Shown one piece after another: positions 1-8,598 of a stretch of 64,000 nucleotides of DNA. Made by a program: the position numbers and the translations under genes. The notes under the pieces are model-generated. The model made no database searches, was not told the origin of the DNA, and worked only from the letters and a program-made list of their open reading frames with translations. The DNA comes from Planctomycetales bacterium (lineage in GTDB: Bacteria > Planctomycetota > Planctomycetia > Planctomycetales > Planctomycetaceae): NCBI GenBank assembly GCA_028285345.1, contig JANQPT010000008.1, positions 1-64,000 on the forward strand. Direction: 5' to 3'. Positions within the stretch are counted from its first letter, which is position 1, and each line of letters starts with the position of its first letter.

Positions 1-277
1 CCGCCGAGTACCCCGGACCTCGCACCGTTCCGAATCGCGCGACGGCCGGTCGCGCGCCGTCCGAATCGCTCACACGCTGTGCCGCCGTCTGACTCACAAT
101 GTGAACCGACCCAGCCGAAGAGTTCGCTATCGGCTGGGCTTCGACGACGGGCCGAAGTTCCTGCACGGCCGTTTCGCCCGGCACGGTCCACAGAGCCTCC
201 TCCGCTTCCTGACCGAAGAGGGGGCATACCGGTCCGATCACGTACAACGCCGCAATGAACAGAAGTGCGATCCGCAT
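1..277 (-). CDS. Secreted protein of unknown function, cut by the left edge
   Basis: The minus strand is open from an ATG at 277 to the window edge, 92 codons without a stop. The first residues (MRIALLFIAALYVIGPVCP) form a short basic start and a hydrophobic core, followed by an FGQE stretch that looks like a signal-peptidase cleavage region, so the product is probably exported. The visible mature part is rich in Ala, Val, Glu and Gln and shows no motif I recognise. The C-terminus lies outside the window. No strong Shine-Dalgarno is visible before the ATG. The gene is read away from the HYExAFE gene, with a 487-bp region between them that holds an inverted repeat. Confidence 0.55.
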   Translation of the reverse strand, partial: MRIALLFIAALYVIGPVCPLFGQEAEEALWTVPGETAVQELRPVVEAQPIANSSAGSVHIVSQTAAQRVSDSDGARPAVARFGTVRGPGYSA

Positions 278-354
278 GAATGGTTCCGCTGGGAGTGAGA
301 GAAGACGCCCTATAGCAGTCGACACCATCCGCCGCAAGTCCGCTCGCGTTGGAA

Positions 355-616
355 GTTAACGCAGAGACGCGAAGACGCAGAGCCGGGGAGACGCCGAACG
401 GGAGAGGGTGGATTTCGAGAGCAGGTTATCGCCGACGTCCAGGAGGCACCATTTGTCCCGTCGAGAATTGATCTTTTGAGGTGCGGAGAGTAATAGTCCG
501 CATAAAACCCTTCAGGTTTCTTACTCCCGTTCTGACGAATGATCCCAATCGAAAGTCTCGACTTTCCACGAGTGAAACCCCTCTGCGTCTCCCCGCCTTC
601 GCGGCTCTGCGCTAAG
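355..616. repeat. Nested inverted repeat with CGCAGAG-periodic arms
   Basis: The left arm starts at 355 (GTTAACGCAGAGACGCGAAG) and the right arm ends at 616 (CGCGGCTCTGCGCTAA). The outer 21 positions of the arms pair with about three mismatches. Inside lies a second pair, GAACGGGAG at 396-404 and CTCCCGTTC at 524-532, and a small hairpin at about 505-519. The 278-764 interval contains no convincing gene. The arms resemble the element upstream of metH at 26025-26102, which has the same TTA-flanked CAGAG periodicity. Confidence 0.7.
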
Positions 617-764
617 TCCGACACCCGCCCAATGTCGCGCCGCCCGAACGAGATTGATTTGTCTCCGGCCAACGGATATTTTGGGAGATGTCGGCCGGGA
701 ATCTACGGATCGATCGCCTCCGCGGAAGGGAAGTCACCCACTTCAGCGCCGGAAGGGGAAACCG

Positions 765-1271
765 ATGGGACTGCGACACAACCATTACGATGCCGCGTTT
801 GAAGAATTTTTGAGGCAGCGGCGGACCCCTTACGTGTTTGTCGATGAACGGCGGCGGGCGGTGTTGGAGGACGCGTCCTTGAAATCGATCGATTTCATCG
901 TTCACCCGCCCGGCAGCGTCAATCTGCTGGTCGACGTGAAGGGGCGGCGGTTTCCCTCCGGCCGCACGCAGGGCCACAAGTGGGAGAATTGGACCGAGGC
1001 GGAGGATGTCCCGGCACTGTTACAGTGGCAAAATGTCTTCGGCGATCAGTTTCGCGGGCTGCTCGCCTTTGCCTACGATGTGGTGCAGGAAGCGCACTGG
1101 CCGCTGTTTGACGAACTGTTCGAGTTCCGCGGCCGGAAGTACGCCTTCTTCGGCGTCTGGGCCGACGCCTATCAAGATGCGATGAAGACCCGTTCGCCGA
1201 GCTGGGAAACGGTCGATTTACCCAGCCGCGAATTTCGACGGCTGCGGGTCCCGTTGCGGGATCTGTTATGA
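765..1271 (+). CDS. HYExAFE family protein, nuclease-fold-like
   Basis: This 168-residue protein begins MGLRHNHYDAAFEEF, which matches the HYExAFE signature that names a planctomycete family of unknown function. The ATG at 765 is preceded by GGAAGGGGA at 751-759; an upstream in-frame start lacks such a site. Residues 41-60 read SIDFIVHPPGSVNLLVDVKG. The spacing of D43, D57 and K59, with hydrophobic strands around them, resembles the core of PD-(D/E)xK nucleases; E14 or a neighbouring acid could complete the site. The family name rests on the N-terminal signature; a nuclease role is my inference. A small membrane protein gene follows on the same strand 41 bp downstream. Confidence 0.8.
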   Translation: MGLRHNHYDAAFEEFLRQRRTPYVFVDERRRAVLEDASLKSIDFIVHPPGSVNLLVDVKGRRFPSGRTQGHKWENWTEAEDVPALLQWQNVFGDQFRGLLAFAYDVVQEAHWPLFDELFEFRGRKYAFFGVWADAYQDAMKTRSPSWETVDLPSREFRRLRVPLRDLL

Positions 1272-1312
1272 GGGTTCGGACGCTCAATGACTCCGAGTAG
1301 TAACGACTGGGG

Positions 1313-1573
1313 ATGAAGACGATGTTCAAGCGGTTTCGAATTGCCAGACTGGCGCTCGCGGCGATGATCGCCTTGTGGTACGACCTGCAGGCGCATGCCG
1401 CCGGTTCGCGGGCCTTTGAAATCTTTGCGCAACAACAAGGTCCCCTCCGCCCCGACCGGCCGGCGCCTGAGGACTCGTCGGGCGGGACGAGTTACGTGAT
1501 CCAGTCGATCGTGGTCGTGGTGCTGGTTGGCGTCGCCGCCTACTCCGTCTGCCGCTCCAGCCGGCGCGTGTGA
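1313..1573 (+). CDS. Small single-pass membrane protein, unknown function
   Basis: This 86-residue product has a basic, hydrophobic N-terminus (residues about 8-30) that could be a signal sequence, a Pro-rich middle (PLRPDRPAPEDSS) and a hydrophobic C-terminal segment, YVIQSIVVVVLVGVAAYSV, followed by basic residues. That fits a short periplasmic region anchored at its C-terminus. GGGG stands directly before the ATG at 1313; a second ATG at 1322 is possible. It follows the HYExAFE gene closely and may be cotranscribed with it. I do not recognise a family. Confidence 0.5.
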   Translation: MKTMFKRFRIARLALAAMIALWYDLQAHAAGSRAFEIFAQQQGPLRPDRPAPEDSSGGTSYVIQSIVVVVLVGVAAYSVCRSSRRV

Positions 1574-1775
1574 CGGATGTCGCCGGTGCTTGCTAGTTAA
1601 TTAGCGCTTTCACCAGCGGTTTCGTGCTTCGATCACGCGTCTGACCGGCTTTCGCGAAGTCGAATACGCCAGTCCGCAGACGGACGCCGCGCCCGTCTGT
1701 TATCATCACTTCCTGTATTGCGGAACCGCACCACCCTGAATCGAAGCTCCTTCTCGCCGAACTCCCCGTTCTCCG

Positions 1776-3479
1776 ATGTACGACGTTCACCATACCCGTT
1801 TTGCGGCCGCTGCGCTGGTCGTGGCGGTCCTTGCCGGGTTCCTGCTGCGCGGGCTGTTTCCCGGACGGATCGCGGTCGAGCATTTCGATGAGGGGGTCTA
1901 TGCCTCGAATCTGGTTGCGGGCGAAAGTTATGAGTTCGCGTATCCCAGCCGGCACCTGTTCGCGCCGCCGCTGCTGCCGGGGATCATCGAGTGGTCGCAG
2001 GTGGCGCTGGGCGTCGGGGACATCGCGTCCGTCGCGGTCAATCTGCTGGCCGGCGGTCTGACGGTCTGGCTGGTCGGATTCGTGGCGGGACGCTGGTTTG
2101 GCACGCCCGCCGGCCTGGCCGCCGCGGCGCTGGCGGCGCTGTCCGGAATTCACATTCTCTACAGCCGTACGGCGCTGACCGATCCGTTGCTCTGTTTGTG
2201 GTTGGCAGCGGCGGTGTTTGCGATCTGGTGTTCGCTGGCTGACGGCGACAAGAGCTGGGCGGTCGTGGCCGGGCTGCTGACCGGCTTGGCCTGGTGGACG
2301 AAATACAACGGCTGGCTCCCGCTGGCGATCGGCGTCGCGGGGGCGACGGCATGGTTGTTGACCCTGCGCGACCGGAAGCGGATCGTGCCGACGATTGTCT
2401 GTCTGCTGATCATCGTCGGCACGGCGGTGCTGGCCTGGGTGCCGGTCTGGTACCAATTGCCCGGCGGCTACGGACCGGTGGCCGCCAATCACCGGCAGTA
2501 CGTCGTCGGGGCGGCGGGCTGGTTTGATTCGCTTGGGCGACAGTTGATCCATCACCGCCAGTTGGATGGTCTGAGCGGCAGCCTCAGTCTGGGCGTCGCG
2601 ACGCTCGCCGCGGCCGCGTCGCTGGGGTACGGGCGGAAGCCGGCCGTGCTCGCGTTGGCGGCGGGGCTGTGGGGGCTGGCGACGATCTCCTGCTCCAGCG
2701 TGGTCTTGGCGGCGATCGCCGTCTATTGGATGTGGCGAAATGTGCGCATCCGTCCGGCCGACTCGGAACCGTCGGATGGGCAGGCCGCGCGCCAGTTGGC
2801 GGTGTGGCTGCTGGTCGCCTGGATCGCCGGGCTGACAGTGGCGACTCCGCTGTACACGCCCTATCCGCGAATTACGCTACCGTGGCTGGTCGCAATTTGG
2901 TTGGCCGGCGGCGCGGGGATCGCCATGTTTGCCGCCGCGATTGGAGAGCGGACGGAGGAGTCCGCCACCACAACACGTGTGGCATGGGCGGCGGTCTGCT
3001 GCGGCGTGCTGCTGGCGGTCTTGCCCTGGTTCTGGGGCACACGCCCGGCGGCGGTCGCCTGGCAGGATCGGCGGGGGATGGCGCGACTGGCGGCCGCCAT
3101 CAAGGATGACGTGGAGCGGCGGCTCGACGAGCGGGGCGTTTCACGTGGCGCAGACTTTGTGTTGGATGTCTACGGCGAGCCGAGCCTCTATTTTCAGCTC
3201 CGCAGCCAGGGAGTCGATTTGGCGCTTCCCGTGAGCAGCCTGCGATTTGCACAGCCTGATGCGCCTGTACCGGAGTACCCGACGTTTTTGATCGCCGGCC
3301 CTCATGCTGATGCGACACCGCAGTTCGCAGACCAATTCCTGACTGCCCAGCCCCGGCTGACGCTGGTCAAGGAGTACGAGTTTCTCCCCAGCGAACTCGT
3401 ACGTCGCAACGAGGCGTCAACCGGCGACCCGTACGCGGAACCAGAGGCCGCCTCGCTGCGGCTGTACGAAGTTCAGTAA
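1776..3479 (+). CDS. Family-39-type membrane glycosyltransferase (ArnT/PMT-like)
   Basis: A 567-residue polytopic membrane protein with about ten hydrophobic segments through residue 420 and a soluble C-terminal domain. Residues 35-44 read EHFDEGVYAS; an acidic D-E pair just after the first membrane segment is characteristic of GT-C enzymes related to dolichyl-phosphate-mannose:protein mannosyltransferase and ArnT. Such enzymes move a sugar from a polyprenyl phosphate donor onto a periplasmic acceptor. The polyprenol-phosphate mannose synthase-like gene at 5082-5834 could supply the donor, but that link is inferred. The acceptor cannot be read from the sequence. Two bases after the stop the parS cluster begins. 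Confidence 0.8.
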   Translation: MYDVHHTRFAAAALVVAVLAGFLLRGLFPGRIAVEHFDEGVYASNLVAGESYEFAYPSRHLFAPPLLPGIIEWSQVALGVGDIASVAVNLLAGGLTVWLVGFVAGRWFGTPAGLAAAALAALSGIHILYSRTALTDPLLCLWLAAAVFAIWCSLADGDKSWAVVAGLLTGLAWWTKYNGWLPLAIGVAGATAWLLTLRDRKRIVPTIVCLLIIVGTAVLAWVPVWYQLPGGYGPVAANHRQYVVGAAGWFDSLGRQLIHHRQLDGLSGSLSLGVATLAAAASLGYGRKPAVLALAAGLWGLATISCSSVVLAAIAVYWMWRNVRIRPADSEPSDGQAARQLAVWLLVAWIAGLTVATPLYTPYPRITLPWLVAIWLAGGAGIAMFAAAIGERTEESATTTRVAWAAVCCGVLLAVLPWFWGTRPAAVAWQDRRGMARLAAAIKDDVERRLDERGVSRGADFVLDVYGEPSLYFQLRSQGVDLALPVSSLRFAQPDAPVPEYPTFLIAGPHADATPQFADQFLTAQPRLTLVKEYEFLPSELVRRNEASTGDPYAEPEAASLRLYEVQ

Positions 3480-3480
3480 A

Positions 3481-3496
3481 TGTTCCACGTGAAACA
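3481..3496. promoter_or_regulatory. parS: parS-like site 1
   Basis: TGTTCCACGTGAAACA differs at one position from the canonical ParB site TGTTTCACGTGAAACA. It is the best match of five such sites in the 517-bp gap before parB and starts directly after the stop codon of the glycosyltransferase gene. Confidence 0.85.
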
Positions 3497-3614
3497 GCAG
3501 GCCATCACCTGGCGAGTGGCCGCGATTACGGAGCAATCGGGGCAGCCAGCCTCTTGTCGCTACGGCACACCGATCGGAATCGGTGCCACCGGGACGTGTA
3601 CGGAGTTCAGTGAC

Positions 3615-3630
3615 TGTTCCACGTGGAACC
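3615..3630. promoter_or_regulatory. parS: parS-like site 2
   Basis: TGTTCCACGTGGAACC keeps the CCACGTGG core and differs from canonical parS at three positions. It is itself almost a perfect palindrome, as expected for a site bound by a ParB dimer. Confidence 0.8.
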
Positions 3631-3668
3631 GCGAGCCGCGCAACCCTCGTGGAAGTAGGTGAGTGCCC

Positions 3669-3684
3669 TGCTCCACGTGCAACG
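3669..3684. promoter_or_regulatory. parS: parS-like site 3, degenerate
   Basis: TGCTCCACGTGCAACG retains the CACGTG core and the AAC half, with several changes in the flanks. Taken alone it would be weak; its place between better sites supports it. Confidence 0.5.
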
Positions 3685-3810
3685 GTCCGAGACACGAGGG
3701 TCGCCACAATCAGACCCATTTGACGAATCAGATGCCTGCGTGCAGGGGCAAGGATTCGGCGGCTCCGGCACGATCGGGAATGATCAATTCGGGGCCGCTT
3801 GTGCGTGTGG

Positions 3811-3826
3811 CGTTACACGTGAAACG
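3811..3826. promoter_or_regulatory. parS: parS-like site 4
   Basis: CGTTACACGTGAAACG has an intact right half (CACGTGAAAC) and an imperfect left half, three positions away from canonical. Confidence 0.7.
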
Positions 3827-3923
3827 GTGATTTTGGGTGCGGAGAAGTCATCTTGCTGCTAAAGCGGCAGGGCGGTTAGAATCCCGCTCCTCTGCGACTT
3901 CAGTTTTTTCCATTTGGGCGGCC

Positions 3924-3939
3924 CGTTTCACGTGGAACG
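3924..3939. promoter_or_regulatory. parS: parS-like site 5
   Basis: CGTTTCACGTGGAACG differs at three positions from canonical parS and lies 57 bp before the parB start, so ParB bound here could also influence its own transcription. Confidence 0.8.
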
Positions 3940-3996
3940 GGCGCCGGGGTATTCGTCGGCCTCCTTTTGCGGCGAATTGGACCAGGGAGCGATTGA

Positions 3997-4953
3997 ATGA
4001 TGGACGGCCAACAACAGGATCTCAGCGGAGTGAAACGGCGCTTGGGCCGCGGGCTGAATTCGCTACTAGGCCACTCGAATCCCGAACCGCCGGTGGAGTC
4101 GCCGGCTTCGGCACCGGTTGTGCCGGCAGCGGAATCGTCTGAACTGGTCCACGTGTCCGTCGACGAAATCGAGCGCAATCCCTACCAGCCGCGGCGGGAA
4201 TTTGACCTCGACGCGATCAACGAACTGGTCGACAGCGTGAGCCAGCACGGCGTGCTGCAGCCGTTGCTGGTGCGGCTGACGGCGGACGGCTATCAATTGA
4301 TTTCCGGCGAGCGGCGTTTGATCGCATCTCAAAACGCCGGTCTGAGAACCGTCCCGTGCCGCGTGTTGGAGATGGACGACCAGACGGTCTTCGAGGTCGC
4401 GATCGTGGAAAACGATCAGCGGCAGGATCTCAACGATATCGAACGGGCCCAGGCCTATCAGGAATACCTCGACAAGTTCCACTGCACGGTCGAGGATCTG
4501 AGCCGCAAGGTGGGGAAAGGCCGCTCCTCCATCAGCAATTGCCTGCGGCTGTTGGAGCTGCCGGAATTCATCAAACGGGCGTTGATCGACAAAAAGATTT
4601 CCGCCGGCCACTGCCGGGCGCTGTTGCCGCTGGAGGACGAATCGCAGCAGATCGCCATGTGCCAGCGGATTCAATCAGAGTCGCTCTCGGTGCGGCAAGC
4701 GGAACAGGCTGTCCGCGAACTGCATCAAGATGAAGAGCAAGCGGAGACGGTTCCGTTCGAAAAACCGCCCGCCGCCAAAGCGGCGCCACGGCCGAATCAG
4801 CACCTGGCGTCGCTGCAGCAGCAATTGCGGGACACCGTGAGCGCCAAGGTCGACATCCGGCTGACCGGCAAGGACCGGGGCAAAATCATCATTCACTTCG
4901 GCAGCAACGACGAGTTCGAGCGGATCTTGGGCCAGCTAAAGAAGGCGGCCTGA
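3997..4953 (+). CDS. parB: Chromosome partitioning protein ParB
   Basis: This 318-residue protein has the full ParB/Spo0J layout. The N-terminal KRRLGRGLNSLLG (13-25) is the usual lead-in; the CTPase/ParB-box region follows with NPYQPRREF (61-69), GERRLIA (104-110) and ENDQRQDLN (138-146). A helix-turn-helix (about 166-187) reads parS, and a C-terminal dimerisation domain ends in RILGQLKKAA. ParB clamps load at parS and spread along DNA to build the partition complex moved by ParA. Five parS-like sites lie directly upstream, but no parA gene is present on either side within the window. A polyprenol-phosphate sugar transferase-like gene follows 128 bp downstream. Confidence 0.96.
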   Translation: MMDGQQQDLSGVKRRLGRGLNSLLGHSNPEPPVESPASAPVVPAAESSELVHVSVDEIERNPYQPRREFDLDAINELVDSVSQHGVLQPLLVRLTADGYQLISGERRLIASQNAGLRTVPCRVLEMDDQTVFEVAIVENDQRQDLNDIERAQAYQEYLDKFHCTVEDLSRKVGKGRSSISNCLRLLELPEFIKRALIDKKISAGHCRALLPLEDESQQIAMCQRIQSESLSVRQAEQAVRELHQDEEQAETVPFEKPPAAKAAPRPNQHLASLQQQLRDTVSAKVDIRLTGKDRGKIIIHFGSNDEFERILGQLKKAA

Positions 4954-5081
4954 TTCGGACTCCACGAAAAGTGTTCCGCGCGTTGCCAATGTCCGCCGGG
5001 GCGATAAGATCTCGGAATTGCCCCGCAGTTGCCTTCCGTCCTCGCGCCCATTGAGTGGCCCGCCGAGATTCCGTGGACATC

Positions 5082-5834
5082 ATGCCTGACGATGAACAGC
5101 CGCTGATTTCATTGTGCACGTACAATGAGCGTCAGAACCTGGCGGATCTCATCGCCGCAATTTTCGAGCAGGTGCCACAGGCGGATCTGCTGGTCGTCGA
5201 CGACAACTCTCCCGACGGCACCGGAGAACTGGCCGACGAAATCGCGGCCGCCGATTCGCGGGTGCATGTCCTGCATCGCGAAGGAAAGCTGGGCCTCGGT
5301 TCCGCCACGCTGGCGGCGTTTGGTTTTGCCATCGACCGCGGGTACACCTATCTGCTCAACATGGACGCCGACTTCAGCCATCATCCGCGATTCATTCCCG
5401 ATCTGCTCGCCTGCATGGAGCGGGCGGACGTGGCGATTGGTTCGCGGTATGTGCCGGGTGGCGGGATCTCCGGTTGGAGCATCAAGCGGCATTTCATGAG
5501 CCGCTGCGTCAACATTTACGCGCGGCTGATGCTGCGACTCAAAACGCGGGACAATAGCGGCGCGTTTCGCTGCTACCGGGTCTCCAAGCTCCGCGAAGTC
5601 GATTTCGACAAGATCCGGGCCACGGGGTATGCGTTTCAGGAGGAAATCCTGTATCGGCTGAGCCGGCTGGGATGCCGGTTTGCGGAGACACCCATTCAGT
5701 TCGAAGACCGCCGGCACGGGAGTTCGAAGATCAATCTCCGCGAGTCGGTCGTGGCGGTATGGGTAATCTTCTTGCTGAGCCTCGACCGGCTGCGGGGAGT
5801 GCCAGTGACGCCCGATTCGCAGTCGCCGCCGTGA
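5082..5834 (+). CDS. Family 2 glycosyltransferase, polyprenol-phosphate mannose synthase-like
   Basis: A 250-residue GT-A enzyme. The nucleotide-sugar site is visible as VVDDNSPDGT (38-47) and the metal-binding DADFSHHP (95-102); later blocks SRYVPGGG and RHGSSKI are typical of the DPM1 branch, which makes polyprenyl-phosphate mannose from a nucleotide sugar. A hydrophobic C-terminal stretch (VVAVWVIFLL) may touch the membrane. The ATG at 5082 gives the family's usual short lead before the first strand; an upstream GTG at 5055 is possible. Functional pairing with the GT39-like enzyme at 1776-3479 is plausible. Sugar specificity is not proved by sequence. Confidence 0.85.
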   Translation: MPDDEQPLISLCTYNERQNLADLIAAIFEQVPQADLLVVDDNSPDGTGELADEIAAADSRVHVLHREGKLGLGSATLAAFGFAIDRGYTYLLNMDADFSHHPRFIPDLLACMERADVAIGSRYVPGGGISGWSIKRHFMSRCVNIYARLMLRLKTRDNSGAFRCYRVSKLREVDFDKIRATGYAFQEEILYRLSRLGCRFAETPIQFEDRRHGSSKINLRESVVAVWVIFLLSLDRLRGVPVTPDSQSPP

Positions 5835-5935
5835 ATGGAGAGTGCGGCCGGCTGCCGATGCAGTCTTGATTCAGGTGCGCATTGCACTAGCGAAGCCAGT
5901 GGCACACAACCCAGATACGAAGCCGAGACACAGCG

Positions 5936-6934
5936 CTAGTCAAAACGTTCGGGGTTGAGCAGGCGTTGCATCTCTTCGGTGTCCATGTTGTCCGGCGTGG
6001 CGACATATTCGCCGGTGACAATCCGCTCCTCGACGTTCTCGCCGTTGATGTGCTTCATCATGGCCATTACCGCCTCGTAGCCCATCTTCACGGGATCCTG
6101 CAGGACGATGCCGTGGACCTCGCCCGATTTGAGACCCTCGATCAGCGGCGGGCTGGGATCGAAGGCGATGAATTTCACCTTGCCGGCCAGATCGAGTTGT
6201 TGCAGCGCGACTTGTGTGCCATCCGCGTTCGGTTCGCAGACGGCGAAGATGCCGTTGACTTCATCCTGGTGTCTTTGCAGCACCTGCGTTGCGACGTCCT
6301 TGGCCATCTCGGGCGTCGCCCCGGCGTATTCATCTTGCGAGATCACCGTGATGTCGGGGTACTTCTCTTTGAGGGCTTTTAAGAATCCGGTCTCGCGCTG
6401 TTCGGTGCTTTCGCTGCCGGAGAGGTACCGCAGGAGAATCGCGTTCCCCTTCTTATCGAGCACCTCCGCCATGCGGTCGGCGGCAAGTTCGCCGCCGTGC
6501 AGATTGTCGGTGGCAACGTAGGTAACGATGTTCGACTCATCATTCAGCCCGCTGTCGAAAATTACGACCGGAATGTTTTTCTCGGCGGCGAAGGCGACCG
6601 GTTCGATCATCGCCTGTGAATCGGAGGGCGCCAGCACGATGCCGTCGACCCCTTTGATGACGAAGTCCTGCACGACATCGATTTGCCCCTTGGTGTCGTT
6701 CTCCTGGAGCGGGCCTTTCCAGATGACTTTGACGTTGCCCAATTCCGCGGCCGCGTTCTCCGCGCCGGCGTGCACCGACTTCCAGAAATCGTGCGAGGTC
6801 CCCTTGGGAATCACGGCGATCTGATAAACCTTCTCTGAGGAGCCGTTGTCTCCGGAGCCGTTCTTGGCCGCATCCCCGCCGCATCCGACGGCGAGGGCGA
6901 CGATTGATAATAGAAGTAACCGTGAATACATCAT
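5936..6934 (-). CDS. Sugar ABC transporter substrate-binding lipoprotein
   Basis: The product (about 333 residues) starts with a hydrophobic segment and a lipobox (ALAVGC) placing the acylated cysteine near residue 17-18, followed by a flexible Gly/Asp/Ser linker. The mature part is a type I periplasmic binding protein of the RbsB kind: IAVIPKGTSHDFWKSVHAG, VDGIVLAPSDSQA, IPVVIFDSGL and VATDNLHGG are family landmarks. It should bind a sugar in the periplasm. GGAG lies just before two consecutive ATGs (6934 and 6931); either may be used. No permease or ATPase gene is adjacent, so the transport partners, if any, are elsewhere. The gene diverges from the ceramidase-like gene. Confidence 0.88.
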   Translation of the reverse strand: MMYSRLLLLSIVALAVGCGGDAAKNGSGDNGSSEKVYQIAVIPKGTSHDFWKSVHAGAENAAAELGNVKVIWKGPLQENDTKGQIDVVQDFVIKGVDGIVLAPSDSQAMIEPVAFAAEKNIPVVIFDSGLNDESNIVTYVATDNLHGGELAADRMAEVLDKKGNAILLRYLSGSESTEQRETGFLKALKEKYPDITVISQDEYAGATPEMAKDVATQVLQRHQDEVNGIFAVCEPNADGTQVALQQLDLAGKVKFIAFDPSPPLIEGLKSGEVHGIVLQDPVKMGYEAVMAMMKHINGENVEERIVTGEYVATPDNMDTEEMQRLLNPERFD

Positions 6935-7077
6935 TGCTCCAACTTGTTCCGAAAACGAAGCGAACTTACGGTGCGTTTTTGAGCGAATCACCATCCTACC
7001 AGTCCCGCTGCGACTCTCCAAGCGTGTCGGATCGGCGTTGTCGGGGCGGCTCGAATTGCAACGGTGCGCGGCGTGGT

Positions 7078-7115
7078 ACGGCACGTTGTGATCGACCGTA
7101 AGCGGTCGGCTTGGG
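7078..7115. repeat. 38-bp dispersed element, copy 1
   Basis: ACGGCACGT, six variable bases, then a CGACCG/CGGTCG hairpin and GCTTGGG. The same pattern with the same spacing occurs at 20708-20745. It sits in the divergent gap between the sugar-binding lipoprotein and ceramidase-like genes. Confidence 0.6.
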
Positions 7116-7229
7116 TTTGGTGCTGCGTCACTTTTGGACGTGGAACAGGTTTTACGGCGCTGATAGACTGAACAACGTACTTTGCTATGTTTCACCGCTC
7201 TGGATTTCGCCCTCAAGGCTTACTCGACA

Positions 7230-8597
7230 ATGATCCGACTCGTTTTGCCGCTCTGTCTCACTCTGTTTTGTGTCTTTGAGCCGGCCGGCGGGAGTGAGCC
7301 GCCTTTGAAAGTGGCGCCGTTGTCCGTCGATGTGACGCCGCCGGTGGGGAGCCAACTGGCGTATAACGTGATGGAAAAAGCGGGCAATTCGTTGTGGGCC
7401 AAGGGGATCGTGCTCGTCAGCGACCAGAAGCCGGTGGTGCTCGTTGCGGTCGATTGGATCGGCATCGGCGGCGAAGGGCATCGGCAGTTTCGCGAGACCA
7501 TTGCCCGCGCAGCGGGCACCAGTGTGGACCGCGTCGCGCTGCACACACTGCATCAACATGATGCGCCGCGTCTCGATTGGGGAGCGGAGGAGTTGATGGC
7601 CGAGCGCGGACTCGCCGGCAAGATGTTCAGCGTGCCGTATGCTCGAGAAACGATGCAGAATGTCGCCGAGGCTGCAAAAGATGCAATCGCCCGCGCCGAG
7701 CCGGTGACGCAGATCGGTTTGGGACAGGCCAAAGTGGAGAAAGTCGCCTCGAACCGGCGGATTCTCGGCTCCGACGGCAAGGTGCTGCACATGCGGTACA
7801 CCGCGACTCGGGACCCCAAAATTCGCGCTTATCCCGACGGCACGATCGATCCGTTTGTCAAATCGATCAGCTTTTTCAGCGGCGAACGGCTGCTCTGCGT
7901 GCTGACCTATTACGCGACGCATCCGCAGAGTTACTACCGCACCGGAATCGCCGAGACCGACTTTCCCGGCATTGCGCGGATTCTGCGCGAAGATTCGCTG
8001 GGCGTGCCGAACGTGCATTTCAATGGCGCAGGCGGCAACATCGGCGCGGGCAAATACAATGACGGCGCGCACGACAACCGTATTCGTCTCGCCCGCCGCT
8101 TGGCGGAGGGAATGCAAAAAGCGTACGAGGCGACCGAGAAGTTTCCCGTCACGAAAGAGACGTTCGGCTGGGAGACGGAAGCGGTCTCGCTGCCGCCGGC
8201 GGACCATCTCGACGACGAGGAATTGCAGAAACGGATCGATGACGAATCGGTCGCGATGAACCTGCGGGGCTATGCCGCCGTCAAGCTCTCATTCCTCCGC
8301 CGCACTCTCGCCGGTGCGAAGATCGACATCGCCTGCTTAAGACTGGGCAAGGCCCGCGTGCTGCACATGCCGGGCGAGTTGTTTGTCGAGTATCAACTGG
8401 GAGCGGCGAAACTGCGGCCCGACCTGTTTGTGGCGATGGCGGCCTACGGCGACTACTCCCCCGGCTACATCGGCACGGCGGTCGCGTATACGCAAGGGGG
8501 CTACGAAACCAGCCCGCGAGCATCGAACACGGCGCCAGAGGTGGAGGCGGTGTTGATGGGAGCGGTGCGGCGGTTGTTGGGGGTGAAAAACAATTAG
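7230..8597 (+). CDS. Neutral/alkaline ceramidase N-terminal domain protein
   Basis: A 455-residue secreted protein: signal peptide in the first 21 residues (ending around PAGGSEPP), then a domain like the catalytic N-terminal part of neutral ceramidases. The landmarks are SVDVTPPVG (32-40) and HTLHQHDAP (105-113), the latter at the position of the histidine-rich metal site. Planctomycetes carry many such proteins; the true substrate is unknown and lipid amidase activity is only a family-level inference. The ATG at 7230 was chosen because it begins the signal peptide. The stop codon TAG at 8595-8597 is followed after one base by repeat copy A. A fragment like its last 18 codons recurs at 11019-11075. 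Confidence 0.85.
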   Translation: MIRLVLPLCLTLFCVFEPAGGSEPPLKVAPLSVDVTPPVGSQLAYNVMEKAGNSLWAKGIVLVSDQKPVVLVAVDWIGIGGEGHRQFRETIARAAGTSVDRVALHTLHQHDAPRLDWGAEELMAERGLAGKMFSVPYARETMQNVAEAAKDAIARAEPVTQIGLGQAKVEKVASNRRILGSDGKVLHMRYTATRDPKIRAYPDGTIDPFVKSISFFSGERLLCVLTYYATHPQSYYRTGIAETDFPGIARILREDSLGVPNVHFNGAGGNIGAGKYNDGAHDNRIRLARRLAEGMQKAYEATEKFPVTKETFGWETEAVSLPPADHLDDEELQKRIDDESVAMNLRGYAAVKLSFLRRTLAGAKIDIACLRLGKARVLHMPGELFVEYQLGAAKLRPDLFVAMAAYGDYSPGYIGTAVAYTQGGYETSPRASNTAPEVEAVLMGAVRRLLGVKNN

Positions 8598-8598
8598 A

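Noticed and set aside
3480-3662. Small frame after the glycosyltransferase gene
   Set aside because: It starts within parS site 1, includes site 2 and has no coding character; the interval is better explained as a ParB-binding region.
4145-4160. parS-like string inside parB
   Set aside because: Keeps only CCACGTG and is fully explained by coding sequence.
7135-7150. parS-like string near the ceramidase-like gene
   Set aside because: Only about 12 of 16 positions match and the CACGTG core is broken by a G.
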